Origin: an uncultured Cellulophaga sp.
GTDB taxonomy: Bacteria > Bacteroidota > Bacteroidia > Flavobacteriales > Flavobacteriaceae
Direction of reading: 5' to 3'
NCBI GenBank assembly: GCA_947491225.1
Contig: CANLIE010000007.1
Coordinates: forward strand, 23,699 to 87,698
DNA: 64,000 nt
Positions 1 through 8,273 of this stretch are shown piece after piece. A program made the position numbers and the translations under genes. The number at the start of each line of letters is the position of its first letter. The stretch's first letter is position 1. The notes below the pieces were generated by a model. It had not been told where the DNA came from, searched no databases, and saw only the letters and a program-made list of their open reading frames with translations.

Positions 1-1
1 A

Positions 2-514
2 ACGGCTTCTAATATAAGATGGGTTTCAAAAGATAGTATCTATAGATTAACAGGTTATGTTTCAAGAACTATGAAAGATAGTATAGAAATAATTGAAACA
101 AGAAACAGACTCGATACTATATTTAATTTTAGGATTGATGACCTTACGCCAGTTAGTTATGTTGCTGAAACCAAGAATATTTTTGAGTTAAATAAATTTA
201 TAAAAACCCAGCGTAAAAAAGGAGCTTCTAACATTAATACCTATGTTATGGCAAAGTATAAACGTTGGGCATTACCAGTTACAGCATTTATACTTACACT
301 AATAGCTGTGTCTGTTTCCTCTATAAAAAGAAGAGGTGGTATGGGTGTAAATTTAGCTTTTGGAATAGTGATAGCATTTATTTATATATTCTTTGATAGG
401 GTTTTTAGTATTCTTGCAGAACAAGCTGGTTTTTCTCCATTAATGGCAATTATTATCCCAAATGCAATTTTTGCTATTATAGGTCTTTACCTTTTAAAAA
501 ATGCTAAACGATAA
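2..514 (+). CDS. LptF/LptG-family LPS export permease, C-terminal part (5' end outside window)
   Basis: The reading frame is open from base 2, so the gene begins before the window and about 170 C-terminal residues are visible. LptF and LptG are the inner-membrane permeases of the ABC system that moves lipopolysaccharide to the outer membrane. The visible part shows the family's end: a periplasmic-domain tail with an FELNKFI helix, then YKRWALPVTAFILT, a KRRGGMGVNLAFGI loop and two further membrane segments ending in a short basic tail. The RRGGMG loop before the last two helices is characteristic. An internal ATG at 71 is not the real start. The downstream exporter gene overlaps its end by 14 bases. 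LptF and LptG cannot be told apart from the C-terminus alone. Confidence 0.85.
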   Translation, partial: TASNIRWVSKDSIYRLTGYVSRTMKDSIEIIETRNRLDTIFNFRIDDLTPVSYVAETKNIFELNKFIKTQRKKGASNINTYVMAKYKRWALPVTAFILTLIAVSVSSIKRRGGMGVNLAFGIVIAFIYIFFDRVFSILAEQAGFSPLMAIIIPNAIFAIIGLYLLKNAKR

Positions 515-1391
515 GATTAAAAATAATCTACACTTACATTTTATAGTCTTTATTTGGGGCTTTACTGCTATACTAGGAAAACTAATCACAATAGATGCAT
601 TACCATTGGTTTGGTATAGGATGTCAATGGCAACAGCTTTGGTTTTAGTATTTATACTATTTCGGAAGAATGCTTTAAAAGTAGATGGTAAAAGTTTATT
701 ATTATTAATATTGACAGGTGTTATAATTGCTTTGCACTGGGTTACATTTTTTAAAGCCATAAAGGTTTCTAATGTTTCTGTTGCACTGGCTACAATGTCT
801 ACAGGCGCTTTTTTTACAGCCATACTAGAACCTATTTGGTATAAACGAAAAATGATTTGGTATGAAATTCTATTTGGATTATTGGTAATTGGTGGGTTAG
901 TTTTAATTTTTAATATAGATGCTAGTTACAAAGAAGGAATTTTGTTAGCTTTGATTTCTGCATTTTTAGCTGCTGTTTTTTCTTTGATGAATGGTAGATT
1001 AATTAAAAAACATAAGCCTTCAATAATATCGTTTTATGAACTTGGAGCTGGTGTTATCTTTTTGTCAATATATATGTTGTCTCAGGGAAATTTTTCGCAG
1101 ATTAATTTTCAGCTTTCAGCATCAGATTGGGTATGTATATTTGTTTTAGCTTCTTTTTGTACAGCTTATGCATTTATTGCATCGGTACAATTAATGAAAT
1201 ACCTTAGTCCATATACAGTTATGCTTACTACCAATTTAGAGCCAGTTTATGGTATTTTGTTGGCTTTTGTTATTTTTGGAGAAAGTGAAAAAATGGATCC
1301 ACTATTTTACATAGGGGCCTTACTTATTTTAGCAACAGTGATAGCTAACGGAATCCTTAAAAGTAAAAAGCAAGCTAAAAAACCGAATTGA
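501..1391 (+). CDS. EamA/DMT-family transporter (RhaT-like exporter)
   Basis: A 296-residue protein with about ten hydrophobic segments arranged as two repeated five-helix halves, as in drug/metabolite transporters. The N-terminal segment has the family feature FIVFIWGFTAILGKL, followed by WYRM in helix 2. The second half contains the conserved NLEPVYGILLAF stretch with E and P near the last two helices. Such proteins export metabolites or amino acids through the inner membrane; the substrate cannot be read from sequence. The start ATG lies inside the end of the LptF/G gene, so the two are probably co-transcribed. The basic tail after the last helix is typical. Confidence 0.88.
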   Translation: MLNDKIKNNLHLHFIVFIWGFTAILGKLITIDALPLVWYRMSMATALVLVFILFRKNALKVDGKSLLLLILTGVIIALHWVTFFKAIKVSNVSVALATMSTGAFFTAILEPIWYKRKMIWYEILFGLLVIGGLVLIFNIDASYKEGILLALISAFLAAVFSLMNGRLIKKHKPSIISFYELGAGVIFLSIYMLSQGNFSQINFQLSASDWVCIFVLASFCTAYAFIASVQLMKYLSPYTVMLTTNLEPVYGILLAFVIFGESEKMDPLFYIGALLILATVIANGILKSKKQAKKPN

Positions 1392-1428
1392 TATAAGCAG
1401 AGCTTGATATATAAGTTATGAGTAAAAA

Positions 1429-1565
1429 CTAAACTCTTTTTGTTTTGTTAGACATCAATGCTTTAAAATATTGGTATTCTAATTTGGCTCTATTATAATC
1501 AGTGTTTTTTCATAGGAAAACGCACCAAAAACCATCTTTGTTTTTAATCAACTCTGTTTTTTTAA
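1429..1565 (-). pseudogene. Decayed C-terminal fragment of an HExxH-lipoprotein-family gene (second orphan tip)
   Basis: Read on the minus strand, this stretch translates to a short piece with the order DGF..., an in-frame stop, KNTDYNRAKLEYQYFKAL and SNKTKRV before a TAG at 1429-1431. It parallels the fragment at 2212-2520, which has YDGLSYDKNPD, then DSFKALVPNKTDRDK. The shared features are the KN-D turn, FKAL and NKT. No start codon is usable and a stop interrupts it. I read it as the remains of a third copy of the C-terminal tip of the lipoprotein encoded at 3106-4590. The similarity is short, so homology is an inference. Confidence 0.45.
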
Positions 1566-2249
1566 GAGAATAAATCCTTTTTCTATCTTTAACTTTATTT
1601 CTTTTCTAGAGCGTTTAAGTATCTTATATTTAGATATCTGATTTTTAAAGGCAATGGGATGCCCAAAACCTGAATTTTTATTTTTACTCATATAAGCATC
1701 AATATTATAATTTGCATCTGTATTTAAATATATAATTTGCATTGCCAAATATTCTCATTGTAAATACAATTCTATTTTTTCTTTTGTTTTTTCTTTTTTA
1801 AAGCTTAAAGATGCAATTCCATCCTTGTTAGAATATGTTGTTTTATACTCTGGGAAAGAATAGACCGCTACATTATCCACGGGTTTTTTATCAAAATCGT
1901 AAATGTTTAAACTTATTGTAATAGAATCATTTGAATTATAGTATTTTTTTGCGATAAAATAACTCTCTTCTTTTAATTCCGTTAAATCATAATTTAAGAT
2001 TAAACTATCTTTATTTACATAATAATGACCTTTACCATAACTACTAATACTTGTATGATTAGTGCTTATGTTTTTAAAAATTCCATTTTTTTCAAAAATA
2101 CTGATTGTTGTATAATCTCCAGTCTCATCCATCATTATATACTTTCCTTCAATAGTTTTTTGTGAAAAACCACAGAAATTGTTAATAAAAATAATAGAGG
2201 TAATGAAATACTTAATTGCATTTATTACCTTTTGATTTCTTATTTCCAT
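1548..2249 (-). pseudogene. Secreted protein with carboxypeptidase-regulatory-like end, interrupted by an in-frame TGA
   Basis: The start at 2249 opens a 164-residue frame with a hydrophobic N-terminal segment ending in NNFCGFSQ, a likely secretion signal. It has beta-rich sequence and a C-terminal part (KPVDNVAVYSFPEYKTTYSN followed by KDGIASLSF) that looks like a carboxypeptidase regulatory-like beta sandwich. A TGA at 1755-1757 ends it, but the same frame continues without another stop to 1548. The continuation (YLNTDANYNIDAYM) is what such a domain would be expected to have. The gene is therefore probably broken by a nonsense change, or the base is a sequencing error. Its start overlaps the upstream fragment at 2212 by 38 bases, copying the lipoprotein-partner arrangement next door. 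Function unknown. Confidence 0.55.
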
Positions 2250-2520
2250 ATACTTCGTTCTTAATTATATTTTTAATTTTGTCTCTGTCCGTTTTATTAG
2301 GTACCAATGCCTTAAAAGAATCGGTATCCTCTATTTCAGTAATGTCAGGGTCAGGATTTTTGTCATAGGAAAGCCCATCATAAGCCATTGCTTTGTAATA
2401 CTCCCAATCCAATTTATTGTTACTGTCTTTGATGCCGCCCGAACCATACTTTATGTCCCAATTTAAAAGTGAAATAGCCATCAAATTTTTTAATTGCTTT
2501 CTTAAAGGCTGTGATTTTTT
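2212..2520 (-). pseudogene. Orphan C-terminal fragment of an HExxH-lipoprotein-family gene
   Basis: The frame is open from 2520 but has no ATG before 2481; the first in-frame starts are TTG at 2484 and ATG at 2481. The sequence contains LDWEYYKAMAYDGL, then DSFKALVPNKTDRDK and ends in KGNKCN. The YYKAxAxxGL element matches the C-terminal region of the neighbouring lipoprotein at 3106-4590 (LYKDLAWIGLLES) and ends the same way in an N-x-C tail. In the adjacent frame just upstream, TAFKKAIKKFDGYF resembles the helix that normally precedes this element, so a frameshift separates the two. I read it as a displaced, frameshifted tip rather than a working gene. A short secreted ORF overlaps its end. 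Confidence 0.55.
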
Positions 2521-2648
2521 TTATTAACAAGTAGGTCAATTATTATTCAAAAGTGTCTTGATATTGATAGTTTAGTTTCCCTTTTATTTTTTTTGCTTTT
2601 TTTAGTATTGAATCAACCTCAATAATAAAGTAAAAAAATAGTGTTTAA

Positions 2649-3119
2649 TTAATGAATACTTACTGTCATATCTACTTTATATAAAATGTATGATTTATCT
2701 TTTTCCTTATATAAAAAATAAATGTCTTTAAAATCAGATGTTTGCTGACCTATTTTTTTCCAAGCATTTTTCTCTATCCATTTATAATCTACTAAATTTA
2801 AAATTTGAAACTCACAAACTGTTAGTTCTATTTTTTTTCTTGATATAACCGTAAATTCCATAGTGCTAACAAAAGGAGCTTCATCTAATTCTGCATATCC
2901 TGTATAGGTTCCTTTTTTTTTGTCTTCTGCTTTTTTCACCTCCCTTTGTTCATATTCATTTCTGTTACTCAAAATGATTTTATGTAATGTTTTCTTAAAA
3001 TCATAAGGTATAATATATGTAGGATGATTTTTATCTAATAAAAAGTAGACATCTTTTTTTTGAGTAAAACAAAAAAAAGGGATAAATAGTAAAACGATAT
3101 AAAGTTTATTTACAGTCAT
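2649..3119 (-). CDS. Hypothetical secreted protein, partner of the HExxH lipoprotein
   Basis: A 156-residue protein beginning with a clear signal peptide (LYIVLLFIPFFCFTQ, cleavage expected after the T-Q region). The mature part is about 135 residues, rich in lysine, tyrosine and beta strands, with no motif I recognise. Its start lies 14 bases inside the end of the HExxH lipoprotein gene, so translation is probably coupled. It has no visible similarity to the other partner-like protein at 1548-2249, although that one sits in the same position relative to a lipoprotein tip. A role as inhibitor, chaperone or substrate of the lipoprotein is possible but is only inferred from position. Confidence 0.7.
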   Translation of the reverse strand: MTVNKLYIVLLFIPFFCFTQKKDVYFLLDKNHPTYIIPYDFKKTLHKIILSNRNEYEQREVKKAEDKKKGTYTGYAELDEAPFVSTMEFTVISRKKIELTVCEFQILNLVDYKWIEKNAWKKIGQQTSDFKDIYFLYKEKDKSYILYKVDMTVSIH

Positions 3120-4590
3120 TGGTTTCAGAATTTCTAAATTTTACTATACTTTTAATTATTCTATTCTTTTCTTTAGAAGCATATACAGGGTCAGCATATT
3201 GTCGTTTCCAAGATTTAGATTCAAGCAAGCCAATCCAAGCCAAATCTTTATATAATTGCTCTGGATAGGTTTTTCCAATTGATTTTGCAAATTCTTTCAT
3301 ACCTTTTACCATTGCATTTCTATAATAATCTGCCATATATGTATGCTGATTATTATGAGGGTCTTCATTATACGCATCAAATAAAGTTGGGAAATTTACT
3401 TTTATTCCGTCACGTAATGTCCATTTATTTTTAATCAAGCTCATTCCTCCCCTTGTCTTAATCATTCTAAAAATATGGGCGTGTATTGACTCGTGTAAAA
3501 TTGTTTGAGCCACAAGCAAAGAAGGGTTGTTATTTGCTTCTTCAGTGTTTAGGATAATTGTAATATTAGGATTCAGATTTCCACCATATTCAGTTATGCC
3601 ATGTACCAATCGACTATTTAAATCATTTTCATTTTCTCTTAAGTTAGATTTCTGTTTAATAATAAGATTAACGGGAGTTTTCTTACCTTGAAATTTTTCC
3701 AATGTTTTAGAAAGAAGGCTATTGTTTTCCATTTTTTCATAAACACACTTTGCCTTGCCAGTTAACTTATTAATAATTTTCACTGGGCTAGGATTAGATT
3801 CATACCAACTTCCTTGGTTTTCTTGGTCATACAATTGATCCTCATTTTCATTATGGTTTCCACCAGGGCCATCCATATGAAGATCCATCCATACGTCATC
3901 CATCATTTGATCATTTAAAAATTGATCATCCTCACCTTGCTGCTGCTTGTTTTCTCCTGTAACTACTACACAATCTAATTGTATAGTTCGCTCAAATTCA
4001 TCAATACCCAAATTTTGAACAAGCCATATTACTTCTCCTACAGTCATTGCACTGTCGCAATTGGTCTTAGCTGCATTTGTTTTTTCTTTGTTAAAAACAG
4101 CCTTACCCATAAAGATTCCCCCTTCATATAAAAAAATAGTTTCTAGTTCTCCTGAGGGTTTATGCACCCATATTTGTCCAGAAAAACCATCGGTCTTTGC
4201 TTCTAGATTATACAACAGGGTAAAAAACCTAAAAGATAATTCCCCATTTTTGGTTGTAGACGCTAAGAACATCTTGTGTTTTGGGGAGCTAGTTTCTTTT
4301 ATAGGCGTATATAGGATGTTTACTCCAGGTTTAAAAAATGTAGAGTAAGAGTTCTCCCAATCTATCTCTATTGTGGCTAATCCTTTACGCGTTTTACTGC
4401 TTTCTTTTAGCTTAAATTCATAGTCCTTAAATGCTGCTTGTGACAATGATGGGCTAGGTGCATCTAAGATAATATCTTGGCTTGTTTGGTTTTCATCAAT
4501 ACTATTGGTTTCCTTTTCGCAATTAACACTCAATAACAATACAGCTAATATTGCTACATACTTTAGGTACTTGGTAATTTCTTTTTTCAT
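3106..4590 (-). CDS. HExxH-motif lipoprotein (putative zinc metallopeptidase-like, Bacteroidota family)
   Basis: A 494-residue lipoprotein: a signal peptide, then SVNC with the lipid-carrying Cys at about 24, followed by acidic residues (EKETNSIDEN), a pattern linked to surface export in Bacteroidota. Residues 40-210 are beta-rich. Residues 215-270 are strongly acidic, with many D, N, Q and E. From about 274, NKLTGKAKCVYEKM marks the C-terminal domain. AQTILHESIHAHIF carries HExxH with His366, Glu367 and His370, the zinc and catalytic residues of gluzincin-like peptidases. Near the end, LYKDLAWIGLLES and an N-D-C tail recur in the broken fragments downstream. Substrate unknown. The start is the first ATG, preceded by about 300 bases without genes. 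Confidence 0.75.
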   Translation of the reverse strand: MKKEITKYLKYVAILAVLLLSVNCEKETNSIDENQTSQDIILDAPSPSLSQAAFKDYEFKLKESSKTRKGLATIEIDWENSYSTFFKPGVNILYTPIKETSSPKHKMFLASTTKNGELSFRFFTLLYNLEAKTDGFSGQIWVHKPSGELETIFLYEGGIFMGKAVFNKEKTNAAKTNCDSAMTVGEVIWLVQNLGIDEFERTIQLDCVVVTGENKQQQGEDDQFLNDQMMDDVWMDLHMDGPGGNHNENEDQLYDQENQGSWYESNPSPVKIINKLTGKAKCVYEKMENNSLLSKTLEKFQGKKTPVNLIIKQKSNLRENENDLNSRLVHGITEYGGNLNPNITIILNTEEANNNPSLLVAQTILHESIHAHIFRMIKTRGGMSLIKNKWTLRDGIKVNFPTLFDAYNEDPHNNQHTYMADYYRNAMVKGMKEFAKSIGKTYPEQLYKDLAWIGLLESKSWKRQYADPVYASKEKNRIIKSIVKFRNSETNDCK

Positions 4591-4662
4591 TTCTTTAATG
4601 GTTAGTTGTTAATAAAAATTATGAATAAAGTTATGAAAGTATTTTCAAACGAGCATTATAGC

Positions 4663-4688
4663 AAAACCTCACATTTTGTGAGGTTTTT
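4663..4688. terminator. Hairpin between divergent genes
   Basis: The stem AAACCTCAC and GTGAGGTTT with a 5-base ATTTT loop is followed by a T-rich run on the plus strand and preceded by A's. It looks like a strong bidirectional terminator, yet it lies between two divergent starts (4590 minus and 4887 plus), where no gene ends. The rest of 4591-4886 holds only the promoter regions. Confidence 0.55.
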
Positions 4689-4862
4689 GTTTAATGTAAA
4701 ATTTAAGAAATAATAGATGTCATCTATGAACTATTGAAAATCAATAAGAATAATATGGATTTTAGAATATAGAACTTACGTTAAAATAGCTGTGTGTTAT
4801 TCTTTACGTTATCATTGTTGATATCTAGACAACTTTAATGCTGCTATTTTTATGGATTACAT

Positions 4863-4870
4863 TATTTTTG
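4863..4870 (+). promoter_or_regulatory. -7 promoter element of purM
   Basis: TATTTTTG matches the Bacteroidota -7 consensus TAnnTTTG exactly and ends 16 bases before the purM ATG. No clear TTTG -33 box is visible upstream. Confidence 0.5.
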
Positions 4871-4886
4871 CGACAAATAAGATAGT

Positions 4887-6065
4887 ATGAGTTCATCCAA
4901 TAGCGAAAGATATAAACAAAGAGGAGTATCAGCATCCAAAGAAGATGTGCACAACGCCATAAAGAATATAGATAAGGGTCTTTTTCCTAAAGCATTTTGT
5001 AAAATAGTCCCAGATTATTTGACCAATGATCAAGATTATTGCTTGGTAATGCATGCAGACGGCGCCGGTACAAAATCTTCTTTAGCATATATGTATTGGA
5101 AAGAGACAGGAGATATTTCTGTTTGGAAGGGAATAGCACAAGATGCATTAATAATGAATATAGATGATCTTATTTGTGTTGGAGCAACAGATAATATTAT
5201 GTTGTCATCAACAATTGGAAGAAATAAAAACTTGATTCCAGGTGAAGTCTTATCTGCTATTATAAATGGAACCGAAGAACTTATTGCTGATTTAAAAGAG
5301 CATGGGATAATAATACATTCCACAGGTGGTGAAACTGCTGATGTTGGTGATTTGGTACGTACTATAATTGTAGATTCTACAGTAACAGCAAGAATCAATA
5401 AAAAAGATGTGATAGACAATGCCAATATAAAAGAAGGTGATGTAATCATAGGCTTAGAATCATTTGGTAAAGCAACATATGAAAAAGAGTATAATGGTGG
5501 TATGGGTAGTAACGGACTTACATCTGCCAGACATGATGTGTTCTCTAAGTACTTAGCAGAAAAATATCCAGAAAGTTATGATGCAGCCGTACCAGAAGAT
5601 TTAGTATATTCTGGAAACGTAAAATTAACAGATGCCGTAGAAAATTCTCCTTTAGATGCTGGTAAATTGGTATTGTCACCAACCAGGACTTATGCGCCTA
5701 TCATTAAAAAAATATTGAAGAAATATAATGCCACTAACATTCATGGTATGGTACATTGTAGTGGTGGTGCACAAACAAAAATTCTTCATTTTATAGATAA
5801 TTTACATATTATAAAAGACAATCTTTTTTCTGTACCTCCTTTATTTAGGCTAATACAGGAGCAATCAAAAACAGATTGGAAAGAAATGTATCAGGTGTTT
5901 AATTGTGGTCATCGTATGGAGATTTATGTAGATCCATCTGTTGCAGAAGATATTATTTTAATTGCTGAAAGTTTTAACGTTGCAGCTAAGATAGTTGGCA
6001 GAGTAGAAGCTAGTCCTACTAAAAAATTGACCATAACTAGCGAGTATGGAACATTTGTATACTAA
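4887..6065 (+). CDS. purM: Phosphoribosylformylglycinamidine cyclo-ligase (AIR synthase), Bacteroidota type
   Basis: A 392-residue PurM-family protein. PurM closes formylglycinamidine ribonucleotide to aminoimidazole ribonucleotide with ATP, the fifth step of de novo purine synthesis in the cytoplasm. Visible signatures are RYKQRGVSASKEDVHNAI at the start, HADGAGTKSSLAYMY (the substrate/ATP loop, about 56-70), NIDDLICVGA (about 90-100), HSTGGETADVGD (about 144-155) and the second-domain GMVHCSGGAQTKI and CGHRMEIYV motifs. It is about 40-50 residues longer than E. coli PurM, as is usual in Bacteroidota versions. The ATG at 4887 fits the upstream -7 element. A Rieske lipoprotein gene follows after 50 bases. 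Confidence 0.9.
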   Translation: MSSSNSERYKQRGVSASKEDVHNAIKNIDKGLFPKAFCKIVPDYLTNDQDYCLVMHADGAGTKSSLAYMYWKETGDISVWKGIAQDALIMNIDDLICVGATDNIMLSSTIGRNKNLIPGEVLSAIINGTEELIADLKEHGIIIHSTGGETADVGDLVRTIIVDSTVTARINKKDVIDNANIKEGDVIIGLESFGKATYEKEYNGGMGSNGLTSARHDVFSKYLAEKYPESYDAAVPEDLVYSGNVKLTDAVENSPLDAGKLVLSPTRTYAPIIKKILKKYNATNIHGMVHCSGGAQTKILHFIDNLHIIKDNLFSVPPLFRLIQEQSKTDWKEMYQVFNCGHRMEIYVDPSVAEDIILIAESFNVAAKIVGRVEASPTKKLTITSEYGTFVY

Positions 6066-6115
6066 AGAATAAGAAATTAGACTTTTTAAACGTTGTATCT
6101 ATAAAACAATATGAT

Positions 6116-6583
6116 ATGGAAAGAAAACAGTTTTTAAGAAGTTTAGGCGCTGGAGCAGCATTTGCACTTACTTTTCCTTGTTTAGGAGGGTGTTCTAAAA
6201 GTGATGATGTTGATGGAGAAATAAGAGAAGAGCCTACAAATATTGATTTTACCATAGATTTAGAATCTGCTGAAGCAGCTAAATTAGCAAACAATGGAGG
6301 TTTTATCTTAACTAAATCAAGTACTGAACTAAAATATACTGATGTAGTTGTTGTTAAGAACTTAGAAGGTAATTTTGTAGCAGCCAGTCAAATTTGCAGT
6401 CATGAAAGTTATGATCAGGTACGTTTTACAAATGTAGATGGTGGTATTTTTTATTGTGACGTTCATGGTTCTCGTTTTAGTCAAACAGGCACTCCCTTAA
6501 ACCAGGTAGATAGTAAAGCTGCAAAACCACTAAGGGTGTACAAAACCACACTTACTGGTACAATGCTTCGTGTATTTGAATAA
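6116..6583 (+). CDS. Rieske [2Fe-2S] lipoprotein
   Basis: A 155-residue lipoprotein. The N-terminus RKQFLRSLGAGAAFALTF resembles a signal with a twin-arginine-like start, followed by the lipobox LGGC with Cys26. A Rieske fold follows, with the cluster ligands Cys94-x-His96 and Cys114-xx-His117 (CSH and YCDVHGSRF). It would sit in the periplasm, anchored to a membrane, and pass electrons. The basic pair is R-K rather than R-R, so Tat export is unsure. It begins a run of closely spaced redox genes (thioredoxin, ApbE, DUF4266, DUF3570), which suggests a shared electron-transfer task. The electron partner is unknown. Confidence 0.85.
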   Translation: MERKQFLRSLGAGAAFALTFPCLGGCSKSDDVDGEIREEPTNIDFTIDLESAEAAKLANNGGFILTKSSTELKYTDVVVVKNLEGNFVAASQICSHESYDQVRFTNVDGGIFYCDVHGSRFSQTGTPLNQVDSKAAKPLRVYKTTLTGTMLRVFE

Positions 6584-6612
6584 GTTGGCATTAATATTGA
6601 TTTCATAATCGT

Positions 6613-7047
6613 ATGAAACATTTGGTTTTTTTTGTGAATATGTTTTTTTTCTTGAGTACTTCGGCTCAAGATTGGAATTGTGACTATAAAGATGTCCTTG
6701 AAAAAGCCTCAACAGAAAACAAACATATCTTACTTGTTTTTTCTGGATCAGATTGGTGTGCTCCTTGTATAAAACTAGATAAAGAAATATGGCAATCAGA
6801 CACTTTTAAAAAATATGCTGAAGAAAACCTAATGCTTTACAAAGCAGATTTTCCTAGAAAAAAAAAGAATAAACTACCTGAAGAATTAATTTTAAGAAAT
6901 AAGAAGTTAGCTGATAAATATAACCCTTTAGGCTATTTTCCTTTGGTACTATTATTAGATAAGAATGAAAATATATTGGGGAAGCTAGGTTATAAAAACA
7001 ATACACCTTCAGAATATGTTTTACATTTGACTACTTTTGTAAAGTGA
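6613..7047 (+). CDS. Periplasmic thioredoxin-fold protein (CAPC)
   Basis: A 144-residue thioredoxin-like protein with a signal peptide ending near STSAQ (cleavage after about residue 18). The active site is SDWCAPCIKLD, with the redox cysteines at 49 and 52, followed by a KYNPLGYFPLVLLLD segment carrying the fold's proline loop. It is expected to reduce or isomerise disulfides outside the cytoplasm. The preceding Rieske gene ends 29 bases upstream. The next gene, apbE, starts within its stop codon (GTGA overlap), so the two are translationally coupled. A plausible client is the Cys-containing DUF4266 lipoprotein two genes on, but this is inference. Confidence 0.85.
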   Translation: MKHLVFFVNMFFFLSTSAQDWNCDYKDVLEKASTENKHILLVFSGSDWCAPCIKLDKEIWQSDTFKKYAEENLMLYKADFPRKKKNKLPEELILRNKKLADKYNPLGYFPLVLLLDKNENILGKLGYKNNTPSEYVLHLTTFVK

Positions 7048-8036
7048 GAATATTTTTATCCTTCTTTTTTTGCCTTTTCTTTCTATTGTCTTTTGCACAA
7101 GAAAAATATACCACAACTCATAGAACTCTTATACTTATGGGTAGTAGGTTTAATTTTACCATAGTTGCAAAAGAAGAAAAAAGTGCCAATGCTTATATAG
7201 ATGAAGCAGTAGCTGAGGTAAAACGAATAGAAAAACTAATATCTTCTTGGGATAAAGACTCAGAAACTTCAAAGATTAATAAAAATGCTGGTATAGAACC
7301 TGTTAAAGTGAGTGTAGAGCTTTATGATTTAATAGAAAGAGCCATACAAATTTCTAAGATTACAGATGGAGCGTTTGATATATCTTATGCAGCTTTAGAT
7401 AATATATGGAGATTTAATATTTCTATGGACTATATACCTTCAGATTTGCAAATAGCAAATTCAGTTAATAAAATAGGATATAAAAATATAATATTAAATA
7501 AAGAAGCCCAAACTGTTTATCTATCTAAAGAAGGAATGAAGATTGGTTTTGGAGCTATAGGTAAGGGGTACGCTGCAGACAAAGTAAAAGAATTACTAAA
7601 AAGTAAGGGTGTTATAGCAGGTATTATAAATGCTTCAGGAGATTTAACTACTTGGGGTACGCAAGTAAGTGGTAAAAAATGGATGGTAGGTATAACCAAC
7701 CCGCTAGATGTAAGTAAAGTATTTTCATGGATGCCAATAGTAGAGTCCTCCGTGGCTACATCAGGAAATTATGAGAAGTATATTATATACAAAGGAGAAA
7801 AATATTCACATATAATAGACCCCAGAACTGGCTGGCCGTCAAAAGGTATTAAAAGTGTTTCTGTTTTTGCAAAAAAAGCTGAATTATGTGATGCTTTGGC
7901 GACATCAATTTTTGTTATGGGGTTAGAAGCTGGTTTGTCATTGGTAAATCAATTAAAGGGTATAGAAGCCATTATTATTGATGACAATAATCAAATTCAC
8001 AAAACTACTGGCATACAGTTCAATAATATTGATTAA
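7044..8036 (+). CDS. apbE: FAD:protein FMN transferase (ApbE)
   Basis: A 330-residue ApbE-family enzyme with a signal peptide ending at SFAQ. ApbE uses FAD to attach FMN covalently to Thr or Ser of extracytoplasmic redox proteins, with Mg2+. Signatures include MGSRFNFTI near the N-terminus, ISSWDKDSETSKIN (about 66-79), KIGFGAIGKGYAADK (about 166-180), NASGDL and the C-terminal DALATSIFVMG with the conserved D-A-T. The start is GTG at 7044, overlapping the thioredoxin stop by four bases. No obvious flavinylation target motif of the NqrC or FMN-bind type appears in the window, so its substrate is not identified. DUF4266 and DUF3570 genes follow directly. Confidence 0.9.
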   Translation: MRIFLSFFFCLFFLLSFAQEKYTTTHRTLILMGSRFNFTIVAKEEKSANAYIDEAVAEVKRIEKLISSWDKDSETSKINKNAGIEPVKVSVELYDLIERAIQISKITDGAFDISYAALDNIWRFNISMDYIPSDLQIANSVNKIGYKNIILNKEAQTVYLSKEGMKIGFGAIGKGYAADKVKELLKSKGVIAGIINASGDLTTWGTQVSGKKWMVGITNPLDVSKVFSWMPIVESSVATSGNYEKYIIYKGEKYSHIIDPRTGWPSKGIKSVSVFAKKAELCDALATSIFVMGLEAGLSLVNQLKGIEAIIIDDNNQIHKTTGIQFNNID

Positions 8037-8045
8037 ATTTAAAGT

Positions 8046-8255
8046 ATGAAGAATTTTATTTTTATTTTCTGTATGTTAATTTTTGTTACTTCATGCGTAA
8101 CAGTTAAAGGGTATGATAAAGTGTACCTAAATGATGAAGAAATGAAATTGGCAGCTAAAGGAATGGATAAATATGAAACCAATTTTCAAGTATACAGAGA
8201 AGCTGCTTCTGGCGCAAATGGTGGTAAAACAGGAGGTGGCTGTGGTTGTAATTAA
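8046..8255 (+). CDS. DUF4266 small lipoprotein with Gly/Cys C-terminal tail
   Basis: A 69-residue protein: signal peptide, lipobox VTSC with Cys17, then about 50 residues including VYLNDEEMKLAAKGMDKYE and a tail ANGGKTGGGCGCN. This matches the DUF4266 family as I know it. After processing, the mature lipopeptide carries one lipidated Cys and two tail cysteines two residues apart within a glycine run, which invites metal binding or modification. It sits 9 bases after apbE and 18 bases before the DUF3570 gene. The three genes commonly travel together, so it is probably a component or target of the same system. No biochemical role is known to me. Confidence 0.85.
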   Translation: MKNFIFIFCMLIFVTSCVTVKGYDKVYLNDEEMKLAAKGMDKYETNFQVYREAASGANGGKTGGGCGCN

Positions 8256-8273
8256 TTTAATTTACTCTTATTA

